From assembly GCA_013115125.1 (NCBI GenBank), contig JABANN010000379.1, forward strand, positions 1 through 33,939: 33,939 nucleotides of DNA, given 5' to 3'. Under the pieces are notes generated by a model. The model did not search any database. It saw only the letters and a list, made by a program, of their open reading frames with translations, and was not told where the DNA came from. Shown piece by piece: positions 1 to 10,182 of the stretch. Numbering within the stretch: position 1 is the first letter of the stretch; each line of letters starts with the position of its first letter. This stretch comes from Perkinsus olseni. Taxonomy: Eukaryota > Perkinsozoa > Perkinsida. A program made the position numbers and the translations under genes.

Positions 1-75
1 GGGTTATACTAATTTGCTCTGGGCTTTATTAAATTGCTCTGGGGTTTTACTAAGTAGGTCTGGAAATGGTGTACA
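1..75. repeat. Short tandem-repeat end, inverted relative to 8085-8140
   Basis: About two and a half diverged units of 20-21 bp (core TTAGTAAAACCCC followed by GAGCAAT, read on the minus strand) adjoin a unique flank reading ACCATTTCCAGACCTACTTAG. The same flank and units appear in opposite orientation at 8085-8140. The left side is cut by the window edge, so the full extent is unknown. Confidence 0.6.
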
Positions 76-2190
76 ACTTGGAAAGTTACTACCGAGATGA
101 AAAACTACAAACATGCAGCGCTTCGCTCCGCTGTTACATGGCCGCTGATGGATACCGGAACCGAACTCGCTGGTCTGGCCGTGTGGCGATGCTCTGAACT
201 AGCGGATGGTCATGGACATCTTCAAGGCTGCAACTATTGACGGATAAAACGACAGCTGCCGGGATCGAACCTGCGCGAGACGATGAACGGTAAATTACAC
301 CCATGGTGATGACGCGTAAAAAGTGGTTATCAGTGTGAAAGTAGCATAAAATCGACAACTATTTATGTGGCACAAGATGAGGACAGCGCACACAACGGGA
401 GTCGTGTTCAATCCACAAAGGCGTATCTTAGGTTGAACAGTGCTAATAACAAAATGTAACACCAACCTTCGCTCCGCTTACCATCATCAATTTCCACAAC
501 CCTTGCTGCGGCCCTTTCGAGCCGGCAAGTTAGATAAATACGATAGTCACCAACGATCTTGTCGTCCAGAAAGATACTCAAGCCATCAAAGAATCCTTTT
601 TTCCGTGATGAGCATGCTTCGACCTCTACGTCACCTCTGGACGGCTCCGCGTCGACTTTCGCCTTGTCGTCTGAACAAAAACAGCCGTACAGTGAGATAC
701 TTTTTTCGACGGAAAAAATTAAATTTCACTTCAAACGCAGAATAATTGCGAAGGAAGAAATCCAACATCGGCCATCTTCACATCGGATTTTGCATGAAGC
801 GTCGAGAAACTGAGCATATTGGTGAACCTGGGCTCTGACGGAAAGCGGCGAATATGTTGTCTTTCGTACGCGAAAGAAAACTTCTCTGAGTACCAGCAGA
901 AGCCTAAAGGGATCCCACAGGAACTGAGAACGGCGGTGGACCGATAGAACGGACTACAGCGGCCACGACAGTTTAGAAGATTCCCTCCGAGATCCTACAT
1001 CTAACCTTCTCACTGTTCAGGCACTTCATTCGGCTCCTGAGGGGCTTGAAGAACTCGTCAAGACGACTTTGCCGTTTGCCGCTCATGTCGAATTGAAGCA
1101 GGGAATCTTAGGTTGACCCTTGCGGAAAACAAAATTACCAACAATGGAAGCGACGAGCCCAATGCAGTGCAGTTGGAAACGGAGCGCGAACAAGCGCCCG
1201 GGATCACAAAAACGAACTTTTCGTATCTTTAAACTCGACCGTCTGTGATATCCTAGCAAAAGATACTCTTTCTTTGCCGAGCATGAGGGACACCAAGTAA
1301 TCTTGATAGACAAACTTGACTGATGCTCTCCCGCAAATTGAAAAATTCCCCCGTCCTTCGAAAACGTATTTAAATCTTCCCCAAAAATAATATCAAACTA
1401 AAGACGATCCAATCACAACTTAAACGATTCGTAAGTCGAATCCAACCCACCCTGCCTGTAAGATTAGGTAACTCAACAAGAATCGATGCTTCTCGAGTTC
1501 TTACCTCACTACTAAAATCCAGATGTCACTGGACTGGCAAGGGAGGCCGTCACCATATCGACACTGGGGCAGCACGATCGATTGTGTAAAACACTTCAGG
1601 AAACGGCAAATCCATTCAAAATTGATTTTCCAACTGAGTTGTGAAGTTTATTTAACTTCTGGGGGCTGGGTCGACTCAATAGGTAGTGATGGTACACTAA
1701 GATTAGCATGTTCCCTCCCTAGTTATACTTCTGCCTGTTCGTAAAGAGTTGGTATGGACGCGTCTGCTCCCCTCTTCCCCTGCTGAATTGGATACTAGAG
1801 GGCGAAACTCGGGTGCGGTTATCAATCGGCTAAGGGATCAGATGCACAAAAAACGCATTTCCATATATCTTTAATACTCAGTCCCGCTGCGTACGAGAGA
1901 CACATTCTGCATTTTCCGTAAATTTTTCGCGGACCGTAAAAAATCATGAAAAATTATACTACGGTAAGGAAAGGTAGGATAAGGAAGGTTTCACTTCGGT
2001 TAGACTTCCCACGGCTACTCTCGAAATTTATCCAAAGGCTCCGGTAAAAAATTCCCAAAACTGCATCGACAGTAAGCTTAAACCACTGCGCGCGTATTTT
2101 GCATGACCGTGAACTCAACAATACCGCAGGAAGGACGGTAATCAAATGATGAATGACAACTGACTTTACATGAAAATCAAACTCGACCCA
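76..2190. other. No supportable gene
   Basis: Several short open stretches occur in all frames and on both strands, but none has length, homology or matching splice phases that single it out. A block reading ATCTTAGGTTGA followed by an AACAAAAT-type stretch occurs near 424 and again near 1105, suggesting a small old duplication. Otherwise I see nothing I can name. Confidence 0.5.
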
Positions 2191-3323
2191 TCAAGTTCGT
2201 TTTTCCGGGAGTGGATCGAAATCAAACTCATCCACTGAAGCGTCCCAAGCGGACACGGTCTGCTGTTCGGCGATATCTTCTTTAGTGTCATCCAGCAGGG
2301 ACTGCACTGTCTCGTGGGCAACTTTGGGGTCGACTCTGGACCTATACAGAAAAAAAAGATACCATTGAAACTATCCCAGTGAGATCAAAAGAGATTTGTA
2401 GTACATTGTTAAGAAAAAGAGTAACAGAAAAAATTGGGAAAAAACGAAAAAATATGTTATTTCCGCGAACACCAATTAGAGCTCCTGCAACACACATCAT
2501 AAGACATCCAGGCTGTCCGCTAAACAATTTTACATACCACATTTCCCACAACTCTCAAATTCACAAACATACATTGATCACGCCCTACACGATGGCGAAT
2601 TTATCCGATTCTAGTACCGGTTGAGTCGGACTGTGTGTGAGTGTAACGCGATTATAGTATCGTGATCTTGCTGTCTTGCGATGTCTCTATATTGCGTCGT
2701 ATAATCCACTGTCAGCTATGTTGTCTCTCTAGCGCTAGATATTATTGATATTACTACTTTTAATTGTAAGCTTTCGAGACTGAGTAACATCCACTTCAAA
2801 CAGTACGGTTATCTATGTCAAACTCAAACCAGAGCAGTGTTCTCACTGGGCAGACTACTAACACTGTGAACCCAATTTTAGTCGGCTGCATGCCGGCGAC
2901 TATCTGGCGCGCTACCCTCTCGCTGACCCAATGACATCTATCTAACACTACTTTGTCTACATCAACAGCTACGTGCTACGGTGTCACCCCCCTCAGTACA
3001 TGCTACAGTAGTGACACGAGAATGAGGCTGTGTGATTGGAACTAACTAGAATGATGCGAAGACAGACAGAAAAAAATGAAAATTCGCGATAAAAATCTGT
3101 GACACCCACAAAATGTGAATCGAAAAAACGGTCCCGGAAAAAGAATTTCTCGTTCTCCTTACCGGTCATGGTCCGCAGATCTAAGAGTTATGGGTTGTTC
3201 ATAGTCAACCTCGATGCCATCGAAAAGGTCTTCTTCCGGAGCCTTCGCTTTCTCACGGCACGCTAGCGGCAAAATCTCCTCCTCCCTGGGAACAAGAACG
3301 CGCTCGAAAAAATTTCCATTCAT
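2191..3323 (-). CDS. Unidentified acidic protein, two exons
   Basis: I do not recognise this protein. The model joins exon 1 (3323-3163, ATG start, donor GTAAGG) to exon 2 (2341-2191, acceptor after a T-rich tract ending TATAG). The phase fits (two bases plus one), giving about 103 residues ending in TGA. The product begins MNGNFFERVL and is strongly acidic, with EEDLFDGIEVDYE near the middle and DEFDFDPLP close to the end. There is no signal peptide or membrane segment. The roughly 820-nt intron holds nothing recognisable. An upstream coding exon ending just before 3329 (acceptor CATCTAG) is also possible, so the start is less certain than the end. Splice signals and composition are seen; function is unknown. 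Confidence 0.5.
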
Positions 3324-3960
3324 TCCGCAGTCCTAGATGGTCGAATCGTTGTCATCCAAGCCTTGAACAAACCAATAGCCTGGGCTGTCCCCAACATATG
3401 AGTATTTACCTACCACATTTCCCCCGATAACGCCCGAGCCACAATGACTCTATCAACCACGAAAAATAGCGAGTACAAAAATTACAGAGTCTCTCGAAAA
3501 ATCGTCAGGATTTTACTCAACCGATTCGCCCTGCGACCAACAGCAAGAACTCACTCTTCCCGTCGACTCCCTCTCAACGCTGGCTTTCCCACCTTCGACG
3601 CGCTCGAGCCTAAGATACCAATTGGTATTTCAAAACAAACCATTTTATTTTTCTAAAATGCACCTGACTCGTGAATATCAACGACGTCTAAATTTCCGAA
3701 ATGCTATTTTTTGAAGCGACGACTATCGCCGTGAATTAGAAGATCATCAAACACAACCGATGTCATCAGAATCTGTAAACTCCAGCGGGGCCGAACAAAC
3801 CCGCTGACAGTGTTAAAGAAATCACCTCCATTAATCCGACTTTCACCATGCGCATCATCTCCTTCCTCCCATCCACAATCCCTGACGATGTTTCGGTCGC
3901 GGTTAGGAGTTACTGCGTCTAAACGAGAATACAACAATCTCCGCACTGACGACGTAATAA

Positions 3961-4728
3961 TTATTTCATGATACTCTTTATCGGTAATAATTTGACCCCA
4001 AGGATGAATTTTGTACCAAGCTGAGGGCTGCAAAGCATATCATGGGCTTCGATTCATCGCCTTTCACTGTCTGAGGTTTACATTTCATCAGTGAGCTTGC
4101 GGTATTCTACATACTGTTTCATCTGGGCGCGCGCTAAAAATCTAATCGATTTTCACTTCAATTTTTCCCTGATTTCCCGTGAAAATTCCTCAGCGAAAAG
4201 TTAATAACTTTTCGGATTCCCATTTCTCTTTAATTACAAAAGATGTTGTCACAATCTAGTTTCTGTTTGCATGTGTCTTGCGTAAGAAAATCGCCGTAAC
4301 CATAATTTTATGAAAATGTGGTACGTATCTCTGCTCGACCCGCCGTCACTACCACTCCTCAGCCCTTCCTCCTCCTGATCCTCAGGCAACGGCGGCTTCC
4401 TTCCCTGGAGGAAGTCCAAACAGCGCCAGAACGCTTTGGGATCCGTCCACGAGGGTAACTCCCATCGCGAGGACGACGAGGATGACATTCTCCGAGTAGA
4501 AACGAAATTAAACACGTCTGATGCGGCAGATTTTACCGTATGTTCCACGCGAACGAAACCAGCATGAACAAAGGACCGCTCATTCTTTTTCAGCTCATCA
4601 ACCAGGTCGAGCTGCCGAGCGAGCAAACAGCCACCGCAAGCAGTACAGATCTGTGGATGGTATGCTTCCTTACTATTGCGTTGCACAAGGGAGAGGCTCA
4701 GGGCCGCTAAGAGGATGCTTTCCTCCAT
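3961..4728 (-). CDS. Unidentified protein, three predicted exons
   Basis: I do not recognise this protein. A 376-nt first exon (4728-4353) starts MEESILLAAL and ends at a GTAGTG donor. A 52-nt exon (4133-4082) follows after TTTTTAG, and a final exon (4027-3961) follows after CTTTGCAG. All phases match and give about 164 residues. Visible features are a cysteine pair CTACGGC near residue 30, a serine run near residue 85, and a C-terminal stretch QMKQYVEYRKLTDE that looks helical. The second intron is 54 nt, a size common in this window. A different minus-strand frame is open from 4033 to 3704 and could instead be a downstream exon. The first exon is better supported than the join. Confidence 0.42.
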
Positions 4729-6164
4729 AATAGGATATTAGTTATTAGTGACTGCGGGAATCTCGGGCATTAGTATGCCGGGTGAGGACGCACACCGGAG
4801 GACTCACGGACGAGCACACAAAAAGAAGTGCTCCTGGCTGTCAAGAGCTGTCGTGAGCTACAATGTAGAAGATTCACCACCGACCAGAAAACAGGATGTT
4901 AATGATATGCTAGTTCGGGGAGGTTCACTAAACGAATTCTGAAAGTAAGAAGATTTTACGTGTAAAAATCAATTCCAGAATCGATGACCGCGCGCCACGA
5001 AATTATCAGACGCAGCGACCAACGATCTCACAAAAGAGTTACACATTTTCGACCGCTCCCAAATTCCGTCATGAATCCTTCTCGAATCGATCGACGTCGT
5101 TCTACTTCTACTCTCCAACCTCATACTCAAGTGAATAAGACCACGGAATTCGCATTCTCCCCGAGAAAAACCTTTTTCCGTTGTTCCGTATGGCAACCGT
5201 CCCTAGAATGCATTCGAACCAGCCGGGCAGCTGCCACCTATCGAGAATCCGAGAAACAAGATCCAGTACCTCAGCCCGATTGATTTGACACTTAACCAAA
5301 AGCCCAAGTAATTCCCAAAGATACTTCCTCATTATTGGAACAGTGTACCCTTGGCGATGCTGGACTGCGATGGTGATTTACTGGACAATCTTTCTTGCTT
5401 ATGAAACGGTTTTTGAAGAGGTAGCAGTAGCGGTTCGACAGAAACCCCTACTCGGCAGTTTCGACCTCCGCAACTACTTCGACGGGCAGGGAAGACCCTC
5501 TGAAAGGCAAAACACAAGTACAGTGCTCCAAATTAACTTGCAATATAGTCGAAAAATTTAATTTCGCGTCAACCACTGAGAGTTTGAACCTGACTTATTG
5601 ACACACTATTCGTTACGACCATATGAACCGTTTCACTGGTATCACTGTGACTCTATTCGTTTTCGCCGGTACGTGTAAAATTTAATTGCTGCTAAGCCCG
5701 CGTCAAAGTGAGGATGTGAAACGGTAGGGTAGCCTAGCGGCGAGCGCAAGCCGCCGTAAAGCTCGGAGGCGCTCAAATAAGACGATACGTCGGAGTGCGA
5801 GTCCCTACATTCCCGATTTATTTCCAGCACATGATTTTCTAAAGGATCCTACCTCTTCCGAAATTTTCCAATTTTCCGTCGTACAATCACAGGAACCATC
5901 ATTAGATTCCGTTCGTATTTTATAAAATTCTCGAATATGGGCAGGATCCTCAAAGATACGTGAGCGCACGCCGAATGATTTGCCTTCAATCTTGCACACC
6001 GTGCCGTATCGGCACTGCCGATCAAAGACCGTAGCAGACCTACCGGACCCGTAGCGAACTGTGGAAGAAGAAACTGTTTTAATTTTCCAAATTTCAGCAA
6101 GCACCGAATTCAAGTCCAATTGCAACCACCGGTCAAAACGACGCTCCTGAGCATCCTCAATTCA
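4729..6164. other. Region without a firm gene; one candidate minus-strand exon
   Basis: The only stretch with both splice signals is 6058-5853 on the minus strand, preceded by CTTCTTCCACAG and followed by a GTAGGA donor. It is open in two frames, so it cannot be assigned. It lies just downstream of the HDDC2-like gene and could belong to a separate gene. No tRNA, repeat or promoter was recognised in the rest. Confidence 0.3.
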
Positions 6165-9100
6165 CTACGATTTGTTCGTGGTCGAGCCAGCAGTAGTGGT
6201 CGTAGTATCCTCATCTGCTTCTACTTCAACCTCCTCCACTAACACTGCTTTGCCCGTGGCCCTGATCAAGAGAATTACCAAAAATCTCTTCAATCATCAT
6301 CGTTCTTACTTCTCTCCAGCCTGAATATTTTCATCGCCCGTACGAGCCTTCTTGGCAGGGGGTGCTCCTTCCGTCTCTTCCTGTTCCACCTGCTCGTCAT
6401 TCTCCTCAACATCTGCCTGCGTTGAATTCGGCAAGTGCTCCACAGAAGGGTCCTGCTCGCGTTCCTCGAATAAACGCTTCCGCCGGGATCGAACCTGGGT
6501 CGTTCCATCATCAAACAGCAACACTAACGCTCTGCCCACCTCGGTGTCCAAGGCTTGGAAGAGCGAGGTTCTGAACATCCCTTTAGTGGTTTCATAGAAA
6601 GTCGGCATGGCCAAGCCTGAGCGCAAACACGATCGATTCACTACTCTCGCATCCCCCTTCTTTCACCTTCATGGGCCTTTTCATATTCGTAAGCTTGCAA
6701 AACCATTTCAAACTTATCAATATCTTTGGCATAAATGGCCTGACAAAAATAAAAAACTCCCTCCGAGTTTCGAACCCACGGCCCTCCGCTGAATAATCAA
6801 CCCCCCTAACCGCGCCACTATTCGAACAGTGAACCTCCTCCTACCTCCTGCGTCACGCCAGCTTCAAACTCGTTCCATAAATCTTCAATCTCCTGTGCAG
6901 TACCGCGACTCCCAGGATCCTCGCGCAAGGAAGACAACATCCGCTTCAAACCCTGACCACACGCATGTATACCAAAACCGACTCAACGATCGATCGGTGG
7001 ACGACTCGAGCCATTCACACCGCCATTCCATAGCAATAAAAACACTCGACAACTCAGCACCCGATTTTTCCCAAAATGGAGTTTCAACCGCGATATGAAA
7101 AACACTAGCGAAAAACACATTTCACTTTGACACTTTCATTCACATTTGCCCGGTGACAAACGCGTAAAACACGTAGGGCGTTTTTTCGCGAAATGCTCTT
7201 CACGGCCATGTGTATTTCGCGAAGCGATTTGACTTCATTTCACATTTTCGCGATTTTCGCGTTTTTCAGTTTGTGAAAAACGCCACTTCACGTATTACGG
7301 GTGAAACTCCAATTTTTGTCCATCGCCCTTCCACCGGCTAAGTCAGACTTCCAACCGCTATGCTCGCTTCCCTCAAGATGCTATCCAGAAAAAAGATGCT
7401 GAGCCGCATGCGCCAGGCACACTATGCCTTCACTCTGCACGTACGCGCGCAGTGCGTGCCGCGCACGGTAGGGTAGCCTGTGCAATAATTGATTGGTTGT
7501 CACGGCCACAACGTGACGTCCTGACCACTAGACGATAGCGACGCGCAAGACCGTTCTGATGATACATGGAATACGATACCGCTCAGAGAAAAGATTTCTT
7601 CCGATCACCAAAAACCTCGCAATTGCCTTTTCAACCAAGATCGATCACCACGTGTAAGCTTGTAGTCCAACGACGGTGATACCAGCTCAGTTCCAATCAC
7701 ACCGTGCCGTAACTTCCTTGCACTTCCCATTTCTCCTGGACTTCATGCACGATTATCACATGGTTCATCAAAAGGCTTCCCTACGGGACCCAGCTCAGAA
7801 AATTTTCTTCCGGTCACGAGCAACTTTCCATTGGCCGACCAACTTCAGACTTCATTCATCGATCTCCCCCCGCCCCCCCCAGATCTCCCTCCAGTTCACC
7901 TCCCGTTCAAGCTGATGCTTCTCCTCTTTACTAACACCACAAAACGGTGTGATGTCCCCGGCAACGGCCTCGGCCAGATCATGAACCTGTCCACAAGGCA
8001 CACTAGTATAGAGACGGTCTTCCAACGAGGTTGAACCAGGCCCCAAACAGAATAAAAGATACTACGCTGTTTTTCTACACCATTTCCAGACCTACTTAGT
8101 GAAACCCCAAACCAAATTAGTAAAACCCCCGAGCAATTTAGTCGGCACGCGAGAACGGCTTTCGGATCGTCCGGTACGATTCGCCCCTCCTCCCGGCCCG
8201 GGGGCCCCGGCCATGAGTTGCGGGAGAAGCGGTAGAACGAAGGCTAAACGAAGGCAAAGTACCTCCTGCCGTGCTGTGAGAAGTTGCTTCAAAAAGGGGT
8301 TGAAGCGGTTACTATGCAACTTTGTATACGATGCTTCAATAACGCCCAAACACTGCACGGTCGTTGCTCAGCAGTCTTCGAATGGGCATCCAGACGCCGC
8401 AAGAATTCCTCGAAACCGAATTATACCAAAATTTCATCACAAATGTCGCAATATATACCCACGCAGTCACCAAGGACAAGACAATGATTCAGCCGTATAC
8501 CGTTCAAAGAGGGTCAGATGCCTTCAACAGCATTGAAAGACTTTGCCGCAGAACCGAAAAATTCCGAAACTTTCGGAAATTCCGGCTGAGTTACTCCGGC
8601 ATGAAAATTTTCACTTGAGAACGCCGACTTCTGAATTCAATGCTACCGCCAGTTACACCTCTTTCCTTCGCCCGTGGCTTCCGACTTTCTCAATCCATTT
8701 CAACGGCAAATTTCACAATTTTGCCTTTTTACTTTTTCCAGTCTTCTCTGTCCCTTCCCAAATGCAACAGATTTTTTTCTTACCCTTAACCCGAAAATCT
8801 TCATTTTCGATCTTTTCCCATGCTCCCTACAGGTCTTACCTCGCGAGAGACTGTATAACGACAATAGAGGAAACGGAGCCTTTTTCCAGTCGAAAATTCG
8901 CAATAGATTTTCCCAAAATTTTCCAATTTTACCACTGCTTCCCGATAGATTCCTCACCACCCGATACTACCAAAGCCATCCTTATCGTCCTTTGCCGGTC
9001 GAAGTCTTTCTTACCCGCAGGAGTGAGCATGGCCATGACCGCGCACCGGTGCATGTGATCGCAATCGGACTCGGGATCGGGGACGCCGCTACGGACCCAA

Positions 9101-9500
9101 CCAGTTCGTCTGAAACAGAAAATTTTCTACTGGGAAAATGAAGAACAACGAAAAAAAGAGACATAAAGGATGAAAGAATACATTACTGAAATAGGAAACA
9201 TTTCCTGCTGGCAAACGTATGAGCGTACGAAAGAATTTCTAAACACGGTATTGAATAAAACGCTGGAACCCTGCAACCCGGATTGGGAAGGCCAGATCCT
9301 GAGCGACCTCTCCTTATGCCTCAAACCACGAGGCCCAAGCACGCACCGCCTGAATCTCATCAACCCGCTTACCGCAAGGTCTTCAATTGCCCTAGAAAGT
9401 GCATGAAGTCCACGATGCCCTCAGCGTTGATCGCGCTTTCGGAGGCTGCAGATGAAGAGGAAGAAGTTGGACGAGAGAAGCGGGAAGTGATGGCCCCCAT
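6165..9500 (-). CDS. HDDC2: HD-domain 5'-deoxynucleotidase, HDDC2/YGK1 family
   Basis: The family removes phosphate from deoxyribonucleoside 5'-monophosphates with a divalent metal held by an HD domain. Eight exons join in phase: 9500-9373, 9109-9015, 8273-8239, 7986-7900, 6952-6845, 6739-6667, 6616-6310 and 6261-6165, about 309 residues. Diagnostic segments in order are [11 protein letters not shown] (30-40), RTGWV (44-48), [11 protein letters not shown] with the first metal His at 61, the [12 protein letters not shown] motif (87-98), KEEKH (106-110), [27 protein letters not shown] with the last metal Asp near 159, and [11 protein letters not shown]. The core matches the roughly 200-residue human protein. 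Beyond it lies an acidic tail of over 100 residues with a PPAKKARTG nuclear-signal-like patch. Reading through the last donor would stop three bases later, so two C-termini are possible. Exon 3 is only 35 nt with a weak GTTCTA donor. The gene diverges from NOL12. Confidence 0.9.
6745..6840 (-). repeat. tRNA-like (SINE-like) element filling HDDC2 intron 5
   Basis: On the transcribed strand this 105-nt intron (6844-6740) contains an A-box-like TGGCGCGGTTAGG, a B-box-like GTGGGTTCGAAAC about 40 nt further on, and a T6 run like a pol III terminator. Acceptor stem pairing is absent, so it is not a functional tRNA. The block GCGGAGGGCCGTGGGTTCGA resembles one at about 23410, which suggests a small tRNA-derived family. 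Confidence 0.5.
7403..7584. repeat. 182-bp duplicated segment (copy 1), inside HDDC2 intron 4
   Basis: Nearly identical to 14243-14425 in the same orientation, with only about two differences seen along its length. It runs from GCCGCATGCGCCAGGCAC to GATACGATACCGCTC. It carries a truncated tRNA-His with its 5' flank, plus a CG-rich block (TTCACTCTGCACGTACGCGC). The high identity argues for a recent copy event. Confidence 0.85.
7495..7542 (-). pseudogene. tRNA-His(GTG) 5' part, truncated
   Basis: Bases 1 to about 48 of the tRNA-His gene at 33489-33559 are present: acceptor 5' strand, D arm and complete anticodon arm with GTG. The match stops after the first bases of the variable loop. The T arm, B box and 3' acceptor strand are missing, so it cannot make a tRNA. 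The 5' flank also matches that of the intact gene. Confidence 0.85.
8085..8140. repeat. Short tandem-repeat end, inverted copy of 1-75
   Basis: The flank ACACCATTTCCAGACCTACTTAG is followed by about two and a half units of 20-22 bp (TTAGTAAAACCCCCGAGCAAT). It is the reverse complement arrangement of the window start and lies in HDDC2 intron 3. Confidence 0.6.
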
Positions 9501-10182
9501 AGTGAAGCAAAGTCCTGAGGGAAAAGCGGCTGCCTAAAAGCCTGACACTCACTTTGAAAAATGATATCGGCTTGATATTGGGTAAATGCAAGTGAGAGCA
9601 AGAAAGCAAGATTTTTGTTTGCCTGACGTGCTTCCAATTACTTCAAATCCGGCCATTAGAATTCGTTGTGAATTATCCAAAGTTTTTCGCAGATCAATAG
9701 AGGTGCTCAATAGACCTATCTTGAAGAGCCTTCTCCAGTTTCAATTTTACGTGTGAAAGACGGGCCTGAAAGTCACGGGACGCTCAAAGAGAATCTTGGA
9801 TATAACCGTGACTGGTTTTCAAGCGTACAGCGGATTAGGTGCTTGATAGAGGGTCTATCCTATTTTAGGAACTCTCGCAGGTTCTAATTTTACTATCCGG
9901 AGAGCTCGGGACTCGCGGGAAGTTTGTCAAACGCCTGGGATATGGCCAAGTCTGAGTTTGCAGTGAAGGGAGTGTTCTACAGGTTGCCTCTCAGGAGCGC
10001 CCGATGGTTTTAATTTAACCCGTGAAAGTCGGTATTGCTACACCAGAGAGGTCTGCCTTGTTTCACGCTGGGTTCATGTGGAATGTTGACGAAGTTCGGG
10101 AAATGTGGTATGGATGATTCTTTTCGGATGGCATCATACGCGTACGATGGTATGAACCGATCCCTCAGCTTCTTCGCCAAAG
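9501..10182. promoter_or_regulatory. Intergenic region between divergent HDDC2 and NOL12 genes
   Basis: The two start codons point away from each other across 682 bp, so the promoters of both genes must lie here or in unseen upstream exons. I could not identify a TATA box or another named element. The bidirectional arrangement is an inference from the gene models. Confidence 0.4.

Noticed and set aside
1470-1600. Aspartic-protease-like IDTGA motif that might mark an LTR element fossil
   Set aside because: The surrounding sequence lacks the expected hydrophobic strand, no reverse transcriptase, integrase or LTRs are nearby, and the other frames look equally protein-like. Too weak to name an element.
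5725-5812. tRNA gene with A box TAGCCTAGCGG and ends GTAGGG/CCCTAC
   Set aside because: No T arm or B box precedes the 3' strand and no anticodon arm can be drawn.
6476-6492. B-box GGTTCGATCCC on the minus strand as a tRNA
   Set aside because: It lies inside HDDC2 exon 7, where it encodes part of the basic patch (TQVRSRRKR).
8543-9141. Two overlapping plus-strand ORFs of 171 and 155 codons
   Set aside because: They are shadows of HDDC2 exon 2 and intron 2 on the opposite strand.
9283-9537. Plus-strand ORF with an acidic DEEEE stretch
   Set aside because: It is the antisense of HDDC2 exon 1, which has a far better identity.
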